Below are positions 8,318 to 16,203 of a stretch of DNA of 64,000 bases, piece after piece. The notes below the pieces were generated by a model. The model was not told where the DNA came from and did no database searches. It saw only the letters and a list, made by a program, of their open reading frames with translations. The position numbers and the translations under genes are program-made. The stretch comes from Nocardioides agri (GTDB lineage Bacteria; Actinomycetota; Actinomycetes; Propionibacteriales; Nocardioidaceae), in NCBI RefSeq assembly GCF_013778305.1, contig NZ_JACEIC010000002.1, forward strand, positions 2,939,669 to 3,003,668. Reading direction: 5' to 3'. How positions within the stretch are numbered: the stretch's first letter is position 1; each line of letters opens with the position of its first letter.

Positions 8318-9127
8318 TCAGCGCAGCAGGGAGAGAACGCCCTGCGGGGCCTGGTTGGCCTGCGCCAGCATCGCGGTGCCGGCCTGCGACAGGATCTGCG
8401 AGCGGGTGAAGCTCATCATCTCCTGGGCCATGTCGGTGTCGCGGATGCGGGACTCCGACGCGGACAGGTTCTCGATCGCGGTGTTGACCGAGTTGATGGT
8501 GTGCTCGAACCGGTTCTGGAACGCACCGAGCGACGCGCGCTGGGTCGAGACAGCGTTGATCTGCGCCTGCACGTCGTCCGAGGCGGTCGCCGCGGTGATG
8601 TCCAGGCCAGCGACGCCACCCTTGAAGCTCTTGAGGGAAGCCGCGCCGTCGACGGTGATCTTGTCGCTGGTGGCGTAGCCGACCTGGAAGTCCACGTCGG
8701 TGCCAGCGAAGAGGGCGACACCGTTGAACTTGGTGTTGTCCTCGATCCGGCCGACCTCGTCGCTCAGCGCCTGGAACTCAGCCGCGAGAGCGCCCTCGGC
8801 GTCGGTGTTGCCGGTGACCGTGCCGCTCTTGTACTGCACGGCGAGGTCGTTCATGCGCTGCAGCATGGAGTGGACCTCGGTGAGGGCGCCCTCAGCGGTC
8901 TGCACGACCGAGATGCCGTCCTGGGCGTTGCGGGCGCCGACCTTGAGGCCGCCGACCTGGGCGCGCAGGCCCTCGGAGATCGCGAGGCCGGCAGCGTCGT
9001 CGCCGGCCCGGTTGATCCGGAAGCCGCTCGACAACTTCTCGAGCGACTTCGACAGGTTGCCCTGCGTGACCGACAGGTTGCGGTACGAGTTGAGGGCGTC
9101 GATGTTCTGGTTGATGCGGAGTGCCAT
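8318..9127 (-). CDS. fliC: Flagellin
   Basis: A 269-residue flagellin, the filament subunit. The conserved D0/D1 ends are intact: MALRINQNIDALNSYRNLSV, LSSGFRINRAGDDAAGLAIS and, C-terminal, ESRIRDTDMAQEMMSFTRSQ with a terminal LSLLR. Only a short insert lies between them, so the variable surface domains D2/D3 are essentially absent. The start is fixed by GGAAGGA eight bases upstream. The leader carries a FliA-type promoter and CsrA-like sites, described separately. Confidence 0.97.
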   Translation of the reverse strand: MALRINQNIDALNSYRNLSVTQGNLSKSLEKLSSGFRINRAGDDAAGLAISEGLRAQVGGLKVGARNAQDGISVVQTAEGALTEVHSMLQRMNDLAVQYKSGTVTGNTDAEGALAAEFQALSDEVGRIEDNTKFNGVALFAGTDVDFQVGYATSDKITVDGAASLKSFKGGVAGLDITAATASDDVQAQINAVSTQRASLGAFQNRFEHTINSVNTAIENLSASESRIRDTDMAQEMMSFTRSQILSQAGTAMLAQANQAPQGVLSLLR

Positions 9128-9134
9128 GGTGGGT

Positions 9135-9179
9135 TCCTTCCCTGGGGGTGTCACTTACTGGAGCCCGTCCGTGGGCTCC
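9135..9179 (-). promoter_or_regulatory. fliC leader with CsrA-like binding sites (hairpin plus Shine-Dalgarno)
   Basis: On the mRNA strand, GGAGCCC (9179-9173) and GGGCTCC (9166-9160) form a 7-bp stem whose 6-base loop is ACGGAC, so GGA is displayed in the loop. Further down, the Shine-Dalgarno GGAAGGA (9141-9135) holds two more GGA motifs, framed by GGG and CCC that could form a mini-hairpin. A loop GGA plus a GGA overlapping the ribosome-binding site is the classical two-site CsrA repression layout known for Bacillus hag. csrA and fliW lie 4-5 kb away in this window. Function is inferred. Confidence 0.65.
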
Positions 9180-9191
9180 GACACCGTGTCC

Positions 9192-9217
9192 ATCGGCGGT
9201 GGCCTGAGGCGCCTGAG
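9192..9217 (-). promoter_or_regulatory. FliA (sigma-28)-type promoter of fliC
   Basis: CTCA (9217-9214), 16 bases, then GCCGAT (9197-9192) on the minus strand, the same core and spacing as upstream of the flgB operon. A start site five to eight bases downstream would fall at about 9184-9187, placing the GGA-loop hairpin at the very 5' end of a roughly 58-base leader. Confidence 0.7.
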
Positions 9218-9260
9218 GAGATCGACGACGTTTTCTCGAGGATTTTTCGCCCCACGTGAA

Positions 9261-9310
9261 GGACCTCCGGTCGGATCGGATGACCGTGGTCATCGATCCG
9301 CCGGAGGTCC
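9261..9310. terminator. Long imperfect palindrome between fliA and fliC
   Basis: GGACCTCCGG (9261-9270) pairs with CCGGAGGTCC (9301-9310), and the inner CGGATCG and ATGACC also find their complements. This makes a stem of about 23 bp with two single-base bulges and an almost closed tip. It lies 48 bases past the fliA stop and before the fliC promoter, so it most likely ends fliA transcription and insulates fliC. No T-run follows. Confidence 0.75.
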
Positions 9311-9357
9311 TCACTCGCGTCGGTCAGGACGCGGGGCGTCCCGGGGCTCGCCTGTGG

Positions 9358-10245
9358 TCAGGCGCTCGCGTTCACCGCCGTGCGCGGCTCGCCGAAGCCG
9401 CGCAGGCCGGCAGCGTGCCGGGCGGCGACGGCCGCGAAGTACGCCTGGCGCCGACGGGCAGCGGCGCCACCCGGGCGCTCCGGGCCGGCGACGAGGTCCG
9501 GCTCGAGGGCGTGGTGGAGCGCGTCGCGGAGCAGGACGAGGGCCTCGGCCCGCAGCTGGGAGACCCGCGACTCGGTGACGCCGAGGGTCTCGGCGATCTC
9601 GGCCATGGGACGCTCGGCGATGAAGTACTGCTCGACGACGTGGCGCAGCCGCTCGGGGAGCTCGGTGATCGCCTCGGTGAGGTAGGTCAGCCGCTCCCGG
9701 TGCTCGACGATCGCCTCCGGCGTGGGGCTGCCGCTGGCGAGGCGCTCGCCGAGCGACTCGTCCTCGGACGCGTGGAGCGAGAGCACCTGGGCCCGGGCGA
9801 CGTCGTCGTCGTTGGCCGTCACCTCGTCGCTGCTGAGCCCGGTCGCCTGGGCGACCTCGGCGGTCGAGGCCGGGCGGCCGAGGACGGTCGCGAGGTGGCC
9901 GCGGGTGGCGTCGAGCTCGCGGGCCCGGCGCCGGACCGAGCGCGAGGCCCAGTCGATGCTGCGGAGCTCGTCGAGGATGGCACCGCGGATCCGGGTCGTG
10001 GCGTACCGGTTGAACGGCACCCCGCGCTCGGGGTCGTAGGAGTGTGCGGCCTGCACCAGGGCGGTGAGTCCAGCGGAGCTGAGGTCGTCACGGTCGACGT
10101 GGGACGGCACCCTGGCCATCGTCTCTCGGACGATGTGGCCTACCAGGGGCACGTGCACCACGATCAACGCCTCGGAGCCCGGCGGGACGTCGTTGTAATG
10201 GGTCACGGTGGCAATTGTGCATTTCATAGACGGGCCCGTCCGCAT
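9358..10245 (-). CDS. fliA: RNA polymerase sigma factor FliA/WhiG family (sigma-28)
   Basis: A 295-residue flagellar sigma factor. Region 2 is seen in SSAGLTALVQAAHSYDPERG and FNRYATTRIRGAILDELRSI, followed by DWASRSVRRRARELD (region 3), and region 4 in ELPERLRHVVEQYFIAERPM and LGVTESRVSQLRAEAL. The chosen ATG (10245) follows AAGGA; ATG 10227 and GTG 10206 are alternatives. A Gly/Ala/Arg-rich C-terminal extension of about 45 residues (from PDLVAGPERPGG) is unusual. It is divergent from flgN; the CTCA-N16-GCCGAT promoters upstream of fliC and flgB are its likely targets. No flgM anti-sigma gene is visible here. Confidence 0.95.
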   Translation of the reverse strand: MRTGPSMKCTIATVTHYNDVPPGSEALIVVHVPLVGHIVRETMARVPSHVDRDDLSSAGLTALVQAAHSYDPERGVPFNRYATTRIRGAILDELRSIDWASRSVRRRARELDATRGHLATVLGRPASTAEVAQATGLSSDEVTANDDDVARAQVLSLHASEDESLGERLASGSPTPEAIVEHRERLTYLTEAITELPERLRHVVEQYFIAERPMAEIAETLGVTESRVSQLRAEALVLLRDALHHALEPDLVAGPERPGGAAARRRQAYFAAVAARHAAGLRGFGEPRTAVNASA

Positions 10246-10277
10246 TTCTTTCAAATTCCTTGAAGTCTTTGCCTCCC

Positions 10278-10297
10278 GGGGCCGGCGAGCCGGCCCC
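10278..10297. other. Hairpin in the fliA-flgN divergent intergenic region
   Basis: GGGGCCGGC and GCCGGCCCC are separated by two bases, a perfect 9-bp stem 33 bases upstream of the fliA start. It would fall in the fliA leader or act as a protein site. The rest of 10246-10442 shows no gene; I found no CTCA-N15-17-GCCGA promoter for flgN in it. Confidence 0.45.
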
Positions 10298-10442
10298 GAC
10301 GGCCCCGATCCGGCCGGCCGGGACCGGCGAAATCTCGGAGGTTCTACTAAGGAGACCCCAGCCGGGCCCGATGGAGTCCTCGTGACCGGGTGTCGCCGAG
10401 CGGCACTGGTCTGGACCATCCGAAACCGATCCTGGGAGTGAC

Positions 10443-10919
10443 GTGGAGAAGCTGACCTGGGTCCTCTGGCGCGAGCGCGAGCTCCTCGAGGCCCTCCTCT
10501 ACCGACTCGATGTCGAGGCGCTCGTCATGTCGTCGGGACGCACCCGGTGGCTGACCAACGCCGCCCGGGACGTCGACGACGCCGTCGAGGCGCTGCGCGA
10601 GGTCGAGATCCTCCGCGCGATCGCCGCCGACGAGGCCGCCGAGGCCGTGGGGCTGGCCCCCAACGCCGGTCTCGGCGAGCTGATCGCCGTCGCCGAGGAG
10701 CCCTGGGTCGGGATCCTCACCGAGCACCGCGACACCTTCCTGACGCTCGTCGAGGAGATCTCGCGCGTCGCCCAGTCGAACCGCGCCCTCATCGTCGCCG
10801 GCCTCCGGGCCACGCAGGACACGCTGCTCGGGATCGACCGCAGCGCGTCGACCTACACCGCCGCCGGCTCCGTCGACCGCGGTCAGTCCCGCAGCACCGT
10901 CGTCGATTGGAGTCTCTGA
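10443..10919 (+). CDS. flgN: FlgN-family flagellar export chaperone
   Basis: A 158-residue helical protein starting MEKLTWVLWRERELLEALLY at a GTG, with the long amphipathic helices of FlgN, the chaperone for the hook-filament junction proteins FlgK and FlgL. Near the C-terminus it has RVAQSNRALIVAGLRATQDT, typical of the family. It ends one base before flgK, its expected client, and is the first gene of the rightward flagellar operon. Confidence 0.88.
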   Translation: MEKLTWVLWRERELLEALLYRLDVEALVMSSGRTRWLTNAARDVDDAVEALREVEILRAIAADEAAEAVGLAPNAGLGELIAVAEEPWVGILTEHRDTFLTLVEEISRVAQSNRALIVAGLRATQDTLLGIDRSASTYTAAGSVDRGQSRSTVVDWSL

Positions 10920-10920
10920 C

Positions 10921-12321
10921 ATGGCTGGCTTCTCCTCGCTGAACACCGCGCTGTCGGCGCTGCGCTACCAGCAGTCGGCACTCGACATCGCGAGCACCAA
11001 CATCGCCAACTCCTCCACCGACGGCTACGTCCGCCGTCGGGTCGTCGGTGAGACCGTCGGCGCCGCGGCCGCCCCGGCCGTGTGGGCCCGGTCCAACGAG
11101 ATCGGCAGCGGCGTCCAGCAGGGCGGCGTCGAGCGGTTCGCCGACGCGCTCCTCGACACCCGCGTCCGCCGCGAGCACGCCCGCCAGTCCTACCTCGACC
11201 TCCGGGCGACCGTGCTCGGCCGCGTCGAGGCCGGCATCGCCGAGCCCGGCGACTCCGGCGTCGCCGCGGCGATCAGCGGCTTCCGCTCGTCGCTGCAGGA
11301 CCTCGTCAACACCCCCGGCAGCGACGCGGCACGCAGCGCGGTGCTCTCCTCCGGCGCGATCCTGGCCGACGCGTTCAACCTCCAGAACCGCAACATCGTC
11401 GACGAGACCAGCGACCAGCGCGCCCGGCTCGTCGCCACCGTCCAGGAGATCAACGACGTCGCTGAGCAGCTCGCGTCGACCAACCACGTGATCTCGGCAT
11501 CCACCGTCGGCGGCAGCGACCTGGCCACCCTCCAGGACACCCGCGACCAGCTGACGCTCCGCCTGTCGCAGCTGACCGGGGGAGAGGGCAGGATCGCCGC
11601 CGACGGCACCATGGACGTCACGCTGAACGGCGTCACCCTCGTGACCGGCTCCAGTGCCTCCAGGATCTCGTTGACCGGAGGCGTCAACCCGGACGGGTCC
11701 GCGGGCGTCGGCACGGTCCAGCTGACCGCGACCGCGCCGGACGGCACCTCCGCCGTCCTGCCCGGCGCGCTCTCGGGCGAGGCCGGGGCGACGATCCACC
11801 TGATCGACGTCGACCTGCCGGCGTACGGCACCAACCTCCACCAGCTGATGTCCGACCTCGCGGCCCAGGTCAACACCGCCCACCGCGGCGGCTTCGACAA
11901 GACCGGCGCCGCCGGTGGTGACTTCTTCACCTACGACCCGGCCGACCTCAGCTCTCCGCTGGCCGTGGCGATCACCGACACCGCCCTGGTCGCGGCCTCC
12001 AGCATCGGCGGCGCGCCGAACCTCGATGCGAGCAACGGCGACAAGATCGCCGACGCCATCAAGATCGAGGACGGCTACCAGCAGCTGGTCAACCGGTTCG
12101 GCACCTCGGTCGCGTCGGCGGAGCGCCTGTCGCTCAACCAGCAGGCGATGACCTCCCAGGTCGACGGCGCCCGCGAGCAGCTGGCGGGCGTCAGCATCGA
12201 CGAGGAGACCGTCAACATGGTGATGGCGCAGCGGTCCTACGAAGCGGCCGCGCGCGTGATGACGACCGTCGACGAGATCCTCGACACCCTGATCAACCGC
12301 ACCGGGGTGGTCGGCCGATGA
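10921..12321 (+). CDS. flgK: Flagellar hook-associated protein 1 FlgK
   Basis: A 466-residue hook-filament junction protein. The rod/hook N-terminal signature LDIASTNIANSSTDGYVRRR and the C-terminal helix NMVMAQRSYEAAARVMTTVD with terminal LDTLINRTGVVGR are intact. The middle has repeated Asp/Thr/Gly beta-rich sequence. It overlaps flgL by four bases (ATGA). Confidence 0.96.
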   Translation: MAGFSSLNTALSALRYQQSALDIASTNIANSSTDGYVRRRVVGETVGAAAAPAVWARSNEIGSGVQQGGVERFADALLDTRVRREHARQSYLDLRATVLGRVEAGIAEPGDSGVAAAISGFRSSLQDLVNTPGSDAARSAVLSSGAILADAFNLQNRNIVDETSDQRARLVATVQEINDVAEQLASTNHVISASTVGGSDLATLQDTRDQLTLRLSQLTGGEGRIAADGTMDVTLNGVTLVTGSSASRISLTGGVNPDGSAGVGTVQLTATAPDGTSAVLPGALSGEAGATIHLIDVDLPAYGTNLHQLMSDLAAQVNTAHRGGFDKTGAAGGDFFTYDPADLSSPLAVAITDTALVAASSIGGAPNLDASNGDKIADAIKIEDGYQQLVNRFGTSVASAERLSLNQQAMTSQVDGAREQLAGVSIDEETVNMVMAQRSYEAAARVMTTVDEILDTLINRTGVVGR

Positions 12322-13217
12322 CGCTCGTGCGCGTGACCCAGAACATGCTGGGCAAGCAGTCCTACGCCGGGCTGCAGGTCTCGATGAACCGGCTCGCCAC
12401 GTCGCAGGAGCAGCTGACCACCGGCCGGTTGATCAACCGCCCGTCGGACAACCCGACGGGTGCGACCACCGCGATGCGGATCCGCGCCGACCTGGCCGAC
12501 AAGCAGCAGCACCTGCGCAACGCCAGCGACGCCCAGGGCTGGCTCGACCAGATCGACACCACGCTCGGGACGATGACCGACCAGGTCCGGCGGGCGCGCG
12601 AGCTCGCGATGTCGGCCAACTCCGGCATCATGAGCCCCGAGTCCCGCGAGGCGCTGGCGGTCGAGGTCGACCAGATCCGCCAGGGCCTGATCGCCGGTGC
12701 GAACACGACCTATCTCGACCGGCCGGTCTTCGGCGGGGTGACCGCCGGGACGACGGCGTACGACGGCGCGGGCGCGTTCGTCGGCCAGAGCTCGCCCACC
12801 GGCGTGGTGCGCACCGTCGCCGAGGGTGCCAAGGTGCGGGTGGACGTCGAGGGGCCGGCCGTGTTCGGTGACGACACCGCTGCCGACTCGATGTTCGACC
12901 ACCTCGCGGCGCTCTCGACGGCGCTGCGGACCGCGAACCAGGCGGGGATCGACGCCGCCGCGACCGCGCTCGACGTCGACTTCAAGCGGATCGTCAACGT
13001 CCGTGCCGACGTCGGCGCCCGGGCGAACCGGGTCGAGAACGCCCGCACGGTCGCCGCCGACGGCGAGCTGACCCTGCGCAACGGGCTCTCGGAGGTCGAG
13101 AACGTCGACCTCGCCAAGGCCACCGTCGACCTCAAGCTCCAGGAGGTCGCCTACCAGGCGGCCCTCGGAGCGACCGCCCGCGTGGTCCGGCCGAGCCTGC
13201 TGGACTTCCTGCGATGA
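12318..13217 (+). CDS. flgL: Flagellar hook-associated protein 3 FlgL
   Basis: A 299-residue flagellin-like junction protein. It starts MTLVRVTQNMLGKQSYAGLQ, has TGRLINRPSDNPTGATTAMR, which matches the flagellin-type D0/D1 motif, and ends with KLQEVAYQAALGATARVV and PSLLDFLR. It overlaps flgK upstream and fliW downstream by four bases each, so the four genes flgN-flgK-flgL-fliW are translationally coupled. Confidence 0.95.
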   Translation: MTLVRVTQNMLGKQSYAGLQVSMNRLATSQEQLTTGRLINRPSDNPTGATTAMRIRADLADKQQHLRNASDAQGWLDQIDTTLGTMTDQVRRARELAMSANSGIMSPESREALAVEVDQIRQGLIAGANTTYLDRPVFGGVTAGTTAYDGAGAFVGQSSPTGVVRTVAEGAKVRVDVEGPAVFGDDTAADSMFDHLAALSTALRTANQAGIDAAATALDVDFKRIVNVRADVGARANRVENARTVAADGELTLRNGLSEVENVDLAKATVDLKLQEVAYQAALGATARVVRPSLLDFLR

Positions 13218-13675
13218 CGGCGTCACCGGTTCTTGACATGATGACTGCTCCCGCACGCGTCGACGGAGGTGCCGTGGCCGAGCCGAACGCCATCGAGATC
13301 CCGGTGATCGAGATGGTTCGACCCATGCCGGGGTTCCCCGAGCACCGCCGGTTCGCGCTCGTGCAGCTCGACGCGACCAGCGACCTGTGCAGCCTGACCT
13401 CCCTGGACGAGCGCGGACTGCGTTTCCTCGTGGTCCCGCCGGCCGGCTTCTTCCCGGACTACGCACCCGAGGTCGACGACGACGTCGTCGCCGACCTCGG
13501 CATCGAGGACGCCTCCGACGTGCTGATCCTGGTCGTGCTCAACACCGGCAGCTCGCTCGCCGAGACCACTGCCAACCTGGCCGCCCCGATCCTGGTCAAC
13601 CCCGGTTCGCGGCGGGCCGGCCAGGTGATCCTGGACGAGCCCGGTCTCCCGGTGGCGGCGCGCCTCCTGGGGTGA
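13214..13675 (+). CDS. fliW: Flagellar assembly factor FliW (CsrA antagonist)
   Basis: A protein of up to 153 residues with the FliW core: PMPGFPEHRRFALVQLDATS, FLVVPPAGFFPDYAPEVDDD, ASDVLILVVLN, then NLAAPILVNPGSRRAGQVIL. FliW binds flagellin and, when flagellin is exported, is freed to bind and inhibit CsrA. The ATG at 13214 overlaps flgL; a GTG at 13274 with GGAGG just upstream would give 133 residues and starts closer to the conserved fold. csrA follows 72 bases downstream. Confidence 0.93.
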   Translation: MTASPVLDMMTAPARVDGGAVAEPNAIEIPVIEMVRPMPGFPEHRRFALVQLDATSDLCSLTSLDERGLRFLVVPPAGFFPDYAPEVDDDVVADLGIEDASDVLILVVLNTGSSLAETTANLAAPILVNPGSRRAGQVILDEPGLPVAARLLG

Positions 13676-13747
13676 TCCGCACCTCCGTCGCGGCGCAACT
13701 CGGTCGCTGATCGAGGCAGATCCGGCGTCTCCGGCTACGGTGGACAC

Positions 13748-13984
13748 ATGCTGGTTCTCAGTCGTCGGGCGGGCGAGAGCATCGTTCTGGGCGAAGACAT
13801 CACCGTCACGGTCCTCGAGGTCCGCGGCGACGTGGTGCGGATCGGCATCGACGCGCCCCGGTCGCTCAAGGTGCACCGGGCCGAGCTGCTCGCCCAGCTC
13901 GAGGAGTCCAACCGCCAGGCGGCGTCCCCGAGCGACGACCTCGTCGCCCAGCTCTCCCAGGCTCTCAAGACCGACGGCGACTGA
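13748..13984 (+). CDS. csrA: Carbon storage regulator CsrA
   Basis: A 78-residue translational repressor that binds GGA motifs in mRNA leaders. MLVLSRRAGESIVLGEDITV and VLEVRGDVVRIGIDAPRSLK are canonical, and Arg44, the main RNA-contacting residue, is present in KVHRAEL. The C-terminal tail (about residues 52-78) is the longer form seen in bacteria that regulate CsrA by FliW. Its likely target here is the fliC leader. Confidence 0.96.
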   Translation: MLVLSRRAGESIVLGEDITVTVLEVRGDVVRIGIDAPRSLKVHRAELLAQLEESNRQAASPSDDLVAQLSQALKTDGD

Positions 13985-14036
13985 GCCTCCCCAGCGACCT
14001 CGGGCGGTCTCCGACGTTCGGCCGGTCACATTTTGG

Positions 14037-14077
14037 TTGCTGCCGACAACTATCGGAATATAGTTGCCAACTGCAAC
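14037..14077 (+). promoter_or_regulatory. Promoter and MarR-type operator of the efflux operon
   Basis: TTGCTG (14037-14042), a 16-base spacer and TATAGT (14059-14064) form a plausible sigma-70 promoter. Overlapping the -10 is a perfect inverted repeat GTTGC-CAACT-GCAAC (14063-14077), with a second short palindrome AGTTG-C-CAACT inside it. The tract is strikingly AT-rich against its surroundings. The MarR protein encoded downstream is the expected repressor. Confidence 0.6.
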
Positions 14078-14089
14078 CTTCTAGTGGAC

Positions 14090-15745
14090 ATGAATCGAGC
14101 CTCCGTGAGCAGCGTCGACGCCGAACCCCCCGTGACCGCCACGAGTCCGGCCGCGCCGGGCTCCGACCAGGACGACTTCCCGATGACCCATCGGCAGGTC
14201 ATGGAGGCCCTGAGCGGGCTGCTCCTCGCGATGTTCGTCGCGATGCTGTCGAGCACCGTGGTCTCCAACGCGCTGCCCCGGATCGTCTCCGACCTGCACG
14301 GCAGCCAGACCGGCTACACCTGGGTCGTCGTCGCGACGATGCTCGCGATGACCGCGACCACCCCGATCTGGGGCAAGCTCGCCGACCTGGTCAACAAGAA
14401 GCTGCTGGTGCAGCTGGCGCTGGTCATCTACATCGTCGGCTCGCTGGTCGCCTCGATCGCGCCGTCGATGGAGGTGCTGATCGGCGCCCGCGTCGTGCAG
14501 GGCCTCGGCGTCGGCGGCCTGACCGCGCTCGTCCAGGTGATCCTCGCGACGATGGTCTCTCCGCGCGAGCGCGGCCGCTACTCGGGCTACCTCGGCGCGG
14601 TCTTCGCGCTCGCCACGGTCAGCGGCCCGCTCATCGGCGGGCTGATCGTGGACTCCGCACTCGGCTGGCGGGGCTGCTTCTTCGTGGGCCTGCCGTTCGC
14701 GGTCGCTGCCTTCTTCGTCCTCCAGAAGACCCTGCACCTGCCGGTCGTCAAGCGCCCGGTGCGCATCGACTACCTCGGCGCGACCCTGATCGTCGCCGGC
14801 GTCTCGATCCTGCTGATCTGGGTCAGCCTCGCCGGCAACCAGTTCGCGTGGGGCTCGGCCACCAGCGCCGCGCTGGTGATCGGCGGGCTGCTGGTCCTGG
14901 CGGCCGCCGTGTACGTCGAGGCGCGGGTCGCCGCGGACCCGATCATCCCGCTCCGCCTCTTCCGCGACCGCACCGTCACGCTCGCGACGATCGCCTCCGT
15001 GCTGATCGGTGTCGCGATGTTCGGCTCCACGGTCTACCTCAGCCAGTACTTCCAGGTCGCTCGCGGGATGAGCCCGACCGAGGCCGGCCTGATGTCGATC
15101 GCCATGGTCGGCGGCCTCTTCGTCTCGAGCCTGACCTCGGGGCGGATCATCACCCGCACCGGCCTGTGGAAGCGCTGGCTGGTCGGCGGCATGGCCTTCG
15201 TGGTCGTCGGCCTGCTGCTGCTCGGCACCATCGACGAGAAGACCCCGCTGGTGCAGGTCGGTGCCTTCATGCTGGTCCTCGGTCTCGGCCTGGGCGCCAC
15301 CATGCAGAACCTGGTGCTCGCGGTGCAGAACAACGTGACGATGTCCGACATGGGCGCGGCGAGCTCCGTGGTCGCGTTCTTCCGCACGATGGGCGGCTCG
15401 ATCGGCATCTCGGCGCTGGGCGCCCTGCTCAGCCACCAGGTGGCGGTCAAGGTGACCGACGGCCTGCACGGCCTCGGCATCGCGACCACCAGCCACGAGA
15501 GCCACTCGGTCCCGGACCTGGCGACGCTGCCGGGGCCGGTCCAGGCGGTCTTCCAGCACGCCTTCGGCGAGTCCTTCGGCCACATCTTCCTCGTCGCGGC
15601 GCCGTTCGCGATGCTCGCGCTGGTCTGCGTCGCGCTGATCAAGGAGGTGCCGCTGCGCACCTCGAACCTCGAGCCGAACGCCGAGGCCTCGCCTGAGGTG
15701 GCCGCTGAGCTGCACCATGGTCTCGTGGAGGAGAGCAAGCGATGA
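14090..15745 (+). CDS. DHA2-family (14-TM) MFS drug efflux transporter
   Basis: A 551-residue proton-driven exporter of the EmrB/QacA type. About fourteen hydrophobic segments can be counted. Family motifs include NALPRIVSDLHGSQTGYTWV at the N-terminus, ATTPIWGKLADLVNKK (motif A) and GARVVQGLGVGGLTALVQVI (motif C-like). The start MNRASVSS at 14090 was chosen because the upstream frame runs through the promoter/operator. It overlaps a MarR gene by four bases, a standard self-regulated efflux pair. Substrate cannot be told. Confidence 0.9.
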   Translation: MNRASVSSVDAEPPVTATSPAAPGSDQDDFPMTHRQVMEALSGLLLAMFVAMLSSTVVSNALPRIVSDLHGSQTGYTWVVVATMLAMTATTPIWGKLADLVNKKLLVQLALVIYIVGSLVASIAPSMEVLIGARVVQGLGVGGLTALVQVILATMVSPRERGRYSGYLGAVFALATVSGPLIGGLIVDSALGWRGCFFVGLPFAVAAFFVLQKTLHLPVVKRPVRIDYLGATLIVAGVSILLIWVSLAGNQFAWGSATSAALVIGGLLVLAAAVYVEARVAADPIIPLRLFRDRTVTLATIASVLIGVAMFGSTVYLSQYFQVARGMSPTEAGLMSIAMVGGLFVSSLTSGRIITRTGLWKRWLVGGMAFVVVGLLLLGTIDEKTPLVQVGAFMLVLGLGLGATMQNLVLAVQNNVTMSDMGAASSVVAFFRTMGGSIGISALGALLSHQVAVKVTDGLHGLGIATTSHESHSVPDLATLPGPVQAVFQHAFGESFGHIFLVAAPFAMLALVCVALIKEVPLRTSNLEPNAEASPEVAAELHHGLVEESKR

Positions 15746-16203
15746 CGGCGGCCTCCGCGGCGCGCGTCGACCGGGCCGAGCTGCTGGTCGACCTCGAGCG
15801 CGAGGTGGGCGTGATGGTGCGGCGGCTCCGGCGCGTGCTCGGCGAGCGTGCGCGGGCGGTCCACCCGGACCTGCAGACCTCGACCTACCTGCTGCTCACG
15901 TGGGTGGACAAGCACGGCCCGGTGCGGGCCTCGGCGGTCGCGGAGTCCCTCGGCATCGACAAGGGTGCGATCAGCCGTCAGGTCCAGCACCTGCTGGAGC
16001 TCGGCCTGCTCGACCGCACCCCCGACCCCGACGACGGCCGCGCCACGCTGCTCTCCGCCAACGACGAGGCCAAGGCGCGGCTCGTCGAGGTCAGCCACGC
16101 GAGCCGGCTCTGGCTCGACGGCAAGCTCGGCGACCTCCCGGACGCCGAGGTCGCCGACTTCGTCCGGCTGCTCGGCCGCTACAACGCCGCGCTCGACGCC
16201 TAG
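15742..16203 (+). CDS. MarR-family transcriptional regulator
   Basis: A 153-residue winged-helix regulator. The recognition-helix region reads VRASAVAESLGIDKGAISRQ, and the wing is RTPDPDDGRATLLSANDEAK. It is translationally coupled to the efflux transporter and probably represses the operon by binding the GTTGC palindrome upstream, with release by an exported compound. Its stop overlaps the convergent glucosidase stop by four bases. Confidence 0.9.
   Translation: MTAASAARVDRAELLVDLEREVGVMVRRLRRVLGERARAVHPDLQTSTYLLLTWVDKHGPVRASAVAESLGIDKGAISRQVQHLLELGLLDRTPDPDDGRATLLSANDEAKARLVEVSHASRLWLDGKLGDLPDAEVADFVRLLGRYNAALDA

Noticed and set aside
7026..8678. Plus-strand frame across fliD and fliC
   Set aside because: Gly/Arg/Asp-rich shadow of two certain genes; no ribosome-binding site or family match.
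10380..10442. FliA promoter before flgN
   Set aside because: GCCGAG occurs but no CTCA or TAAA lies 15-17 bases upstream.
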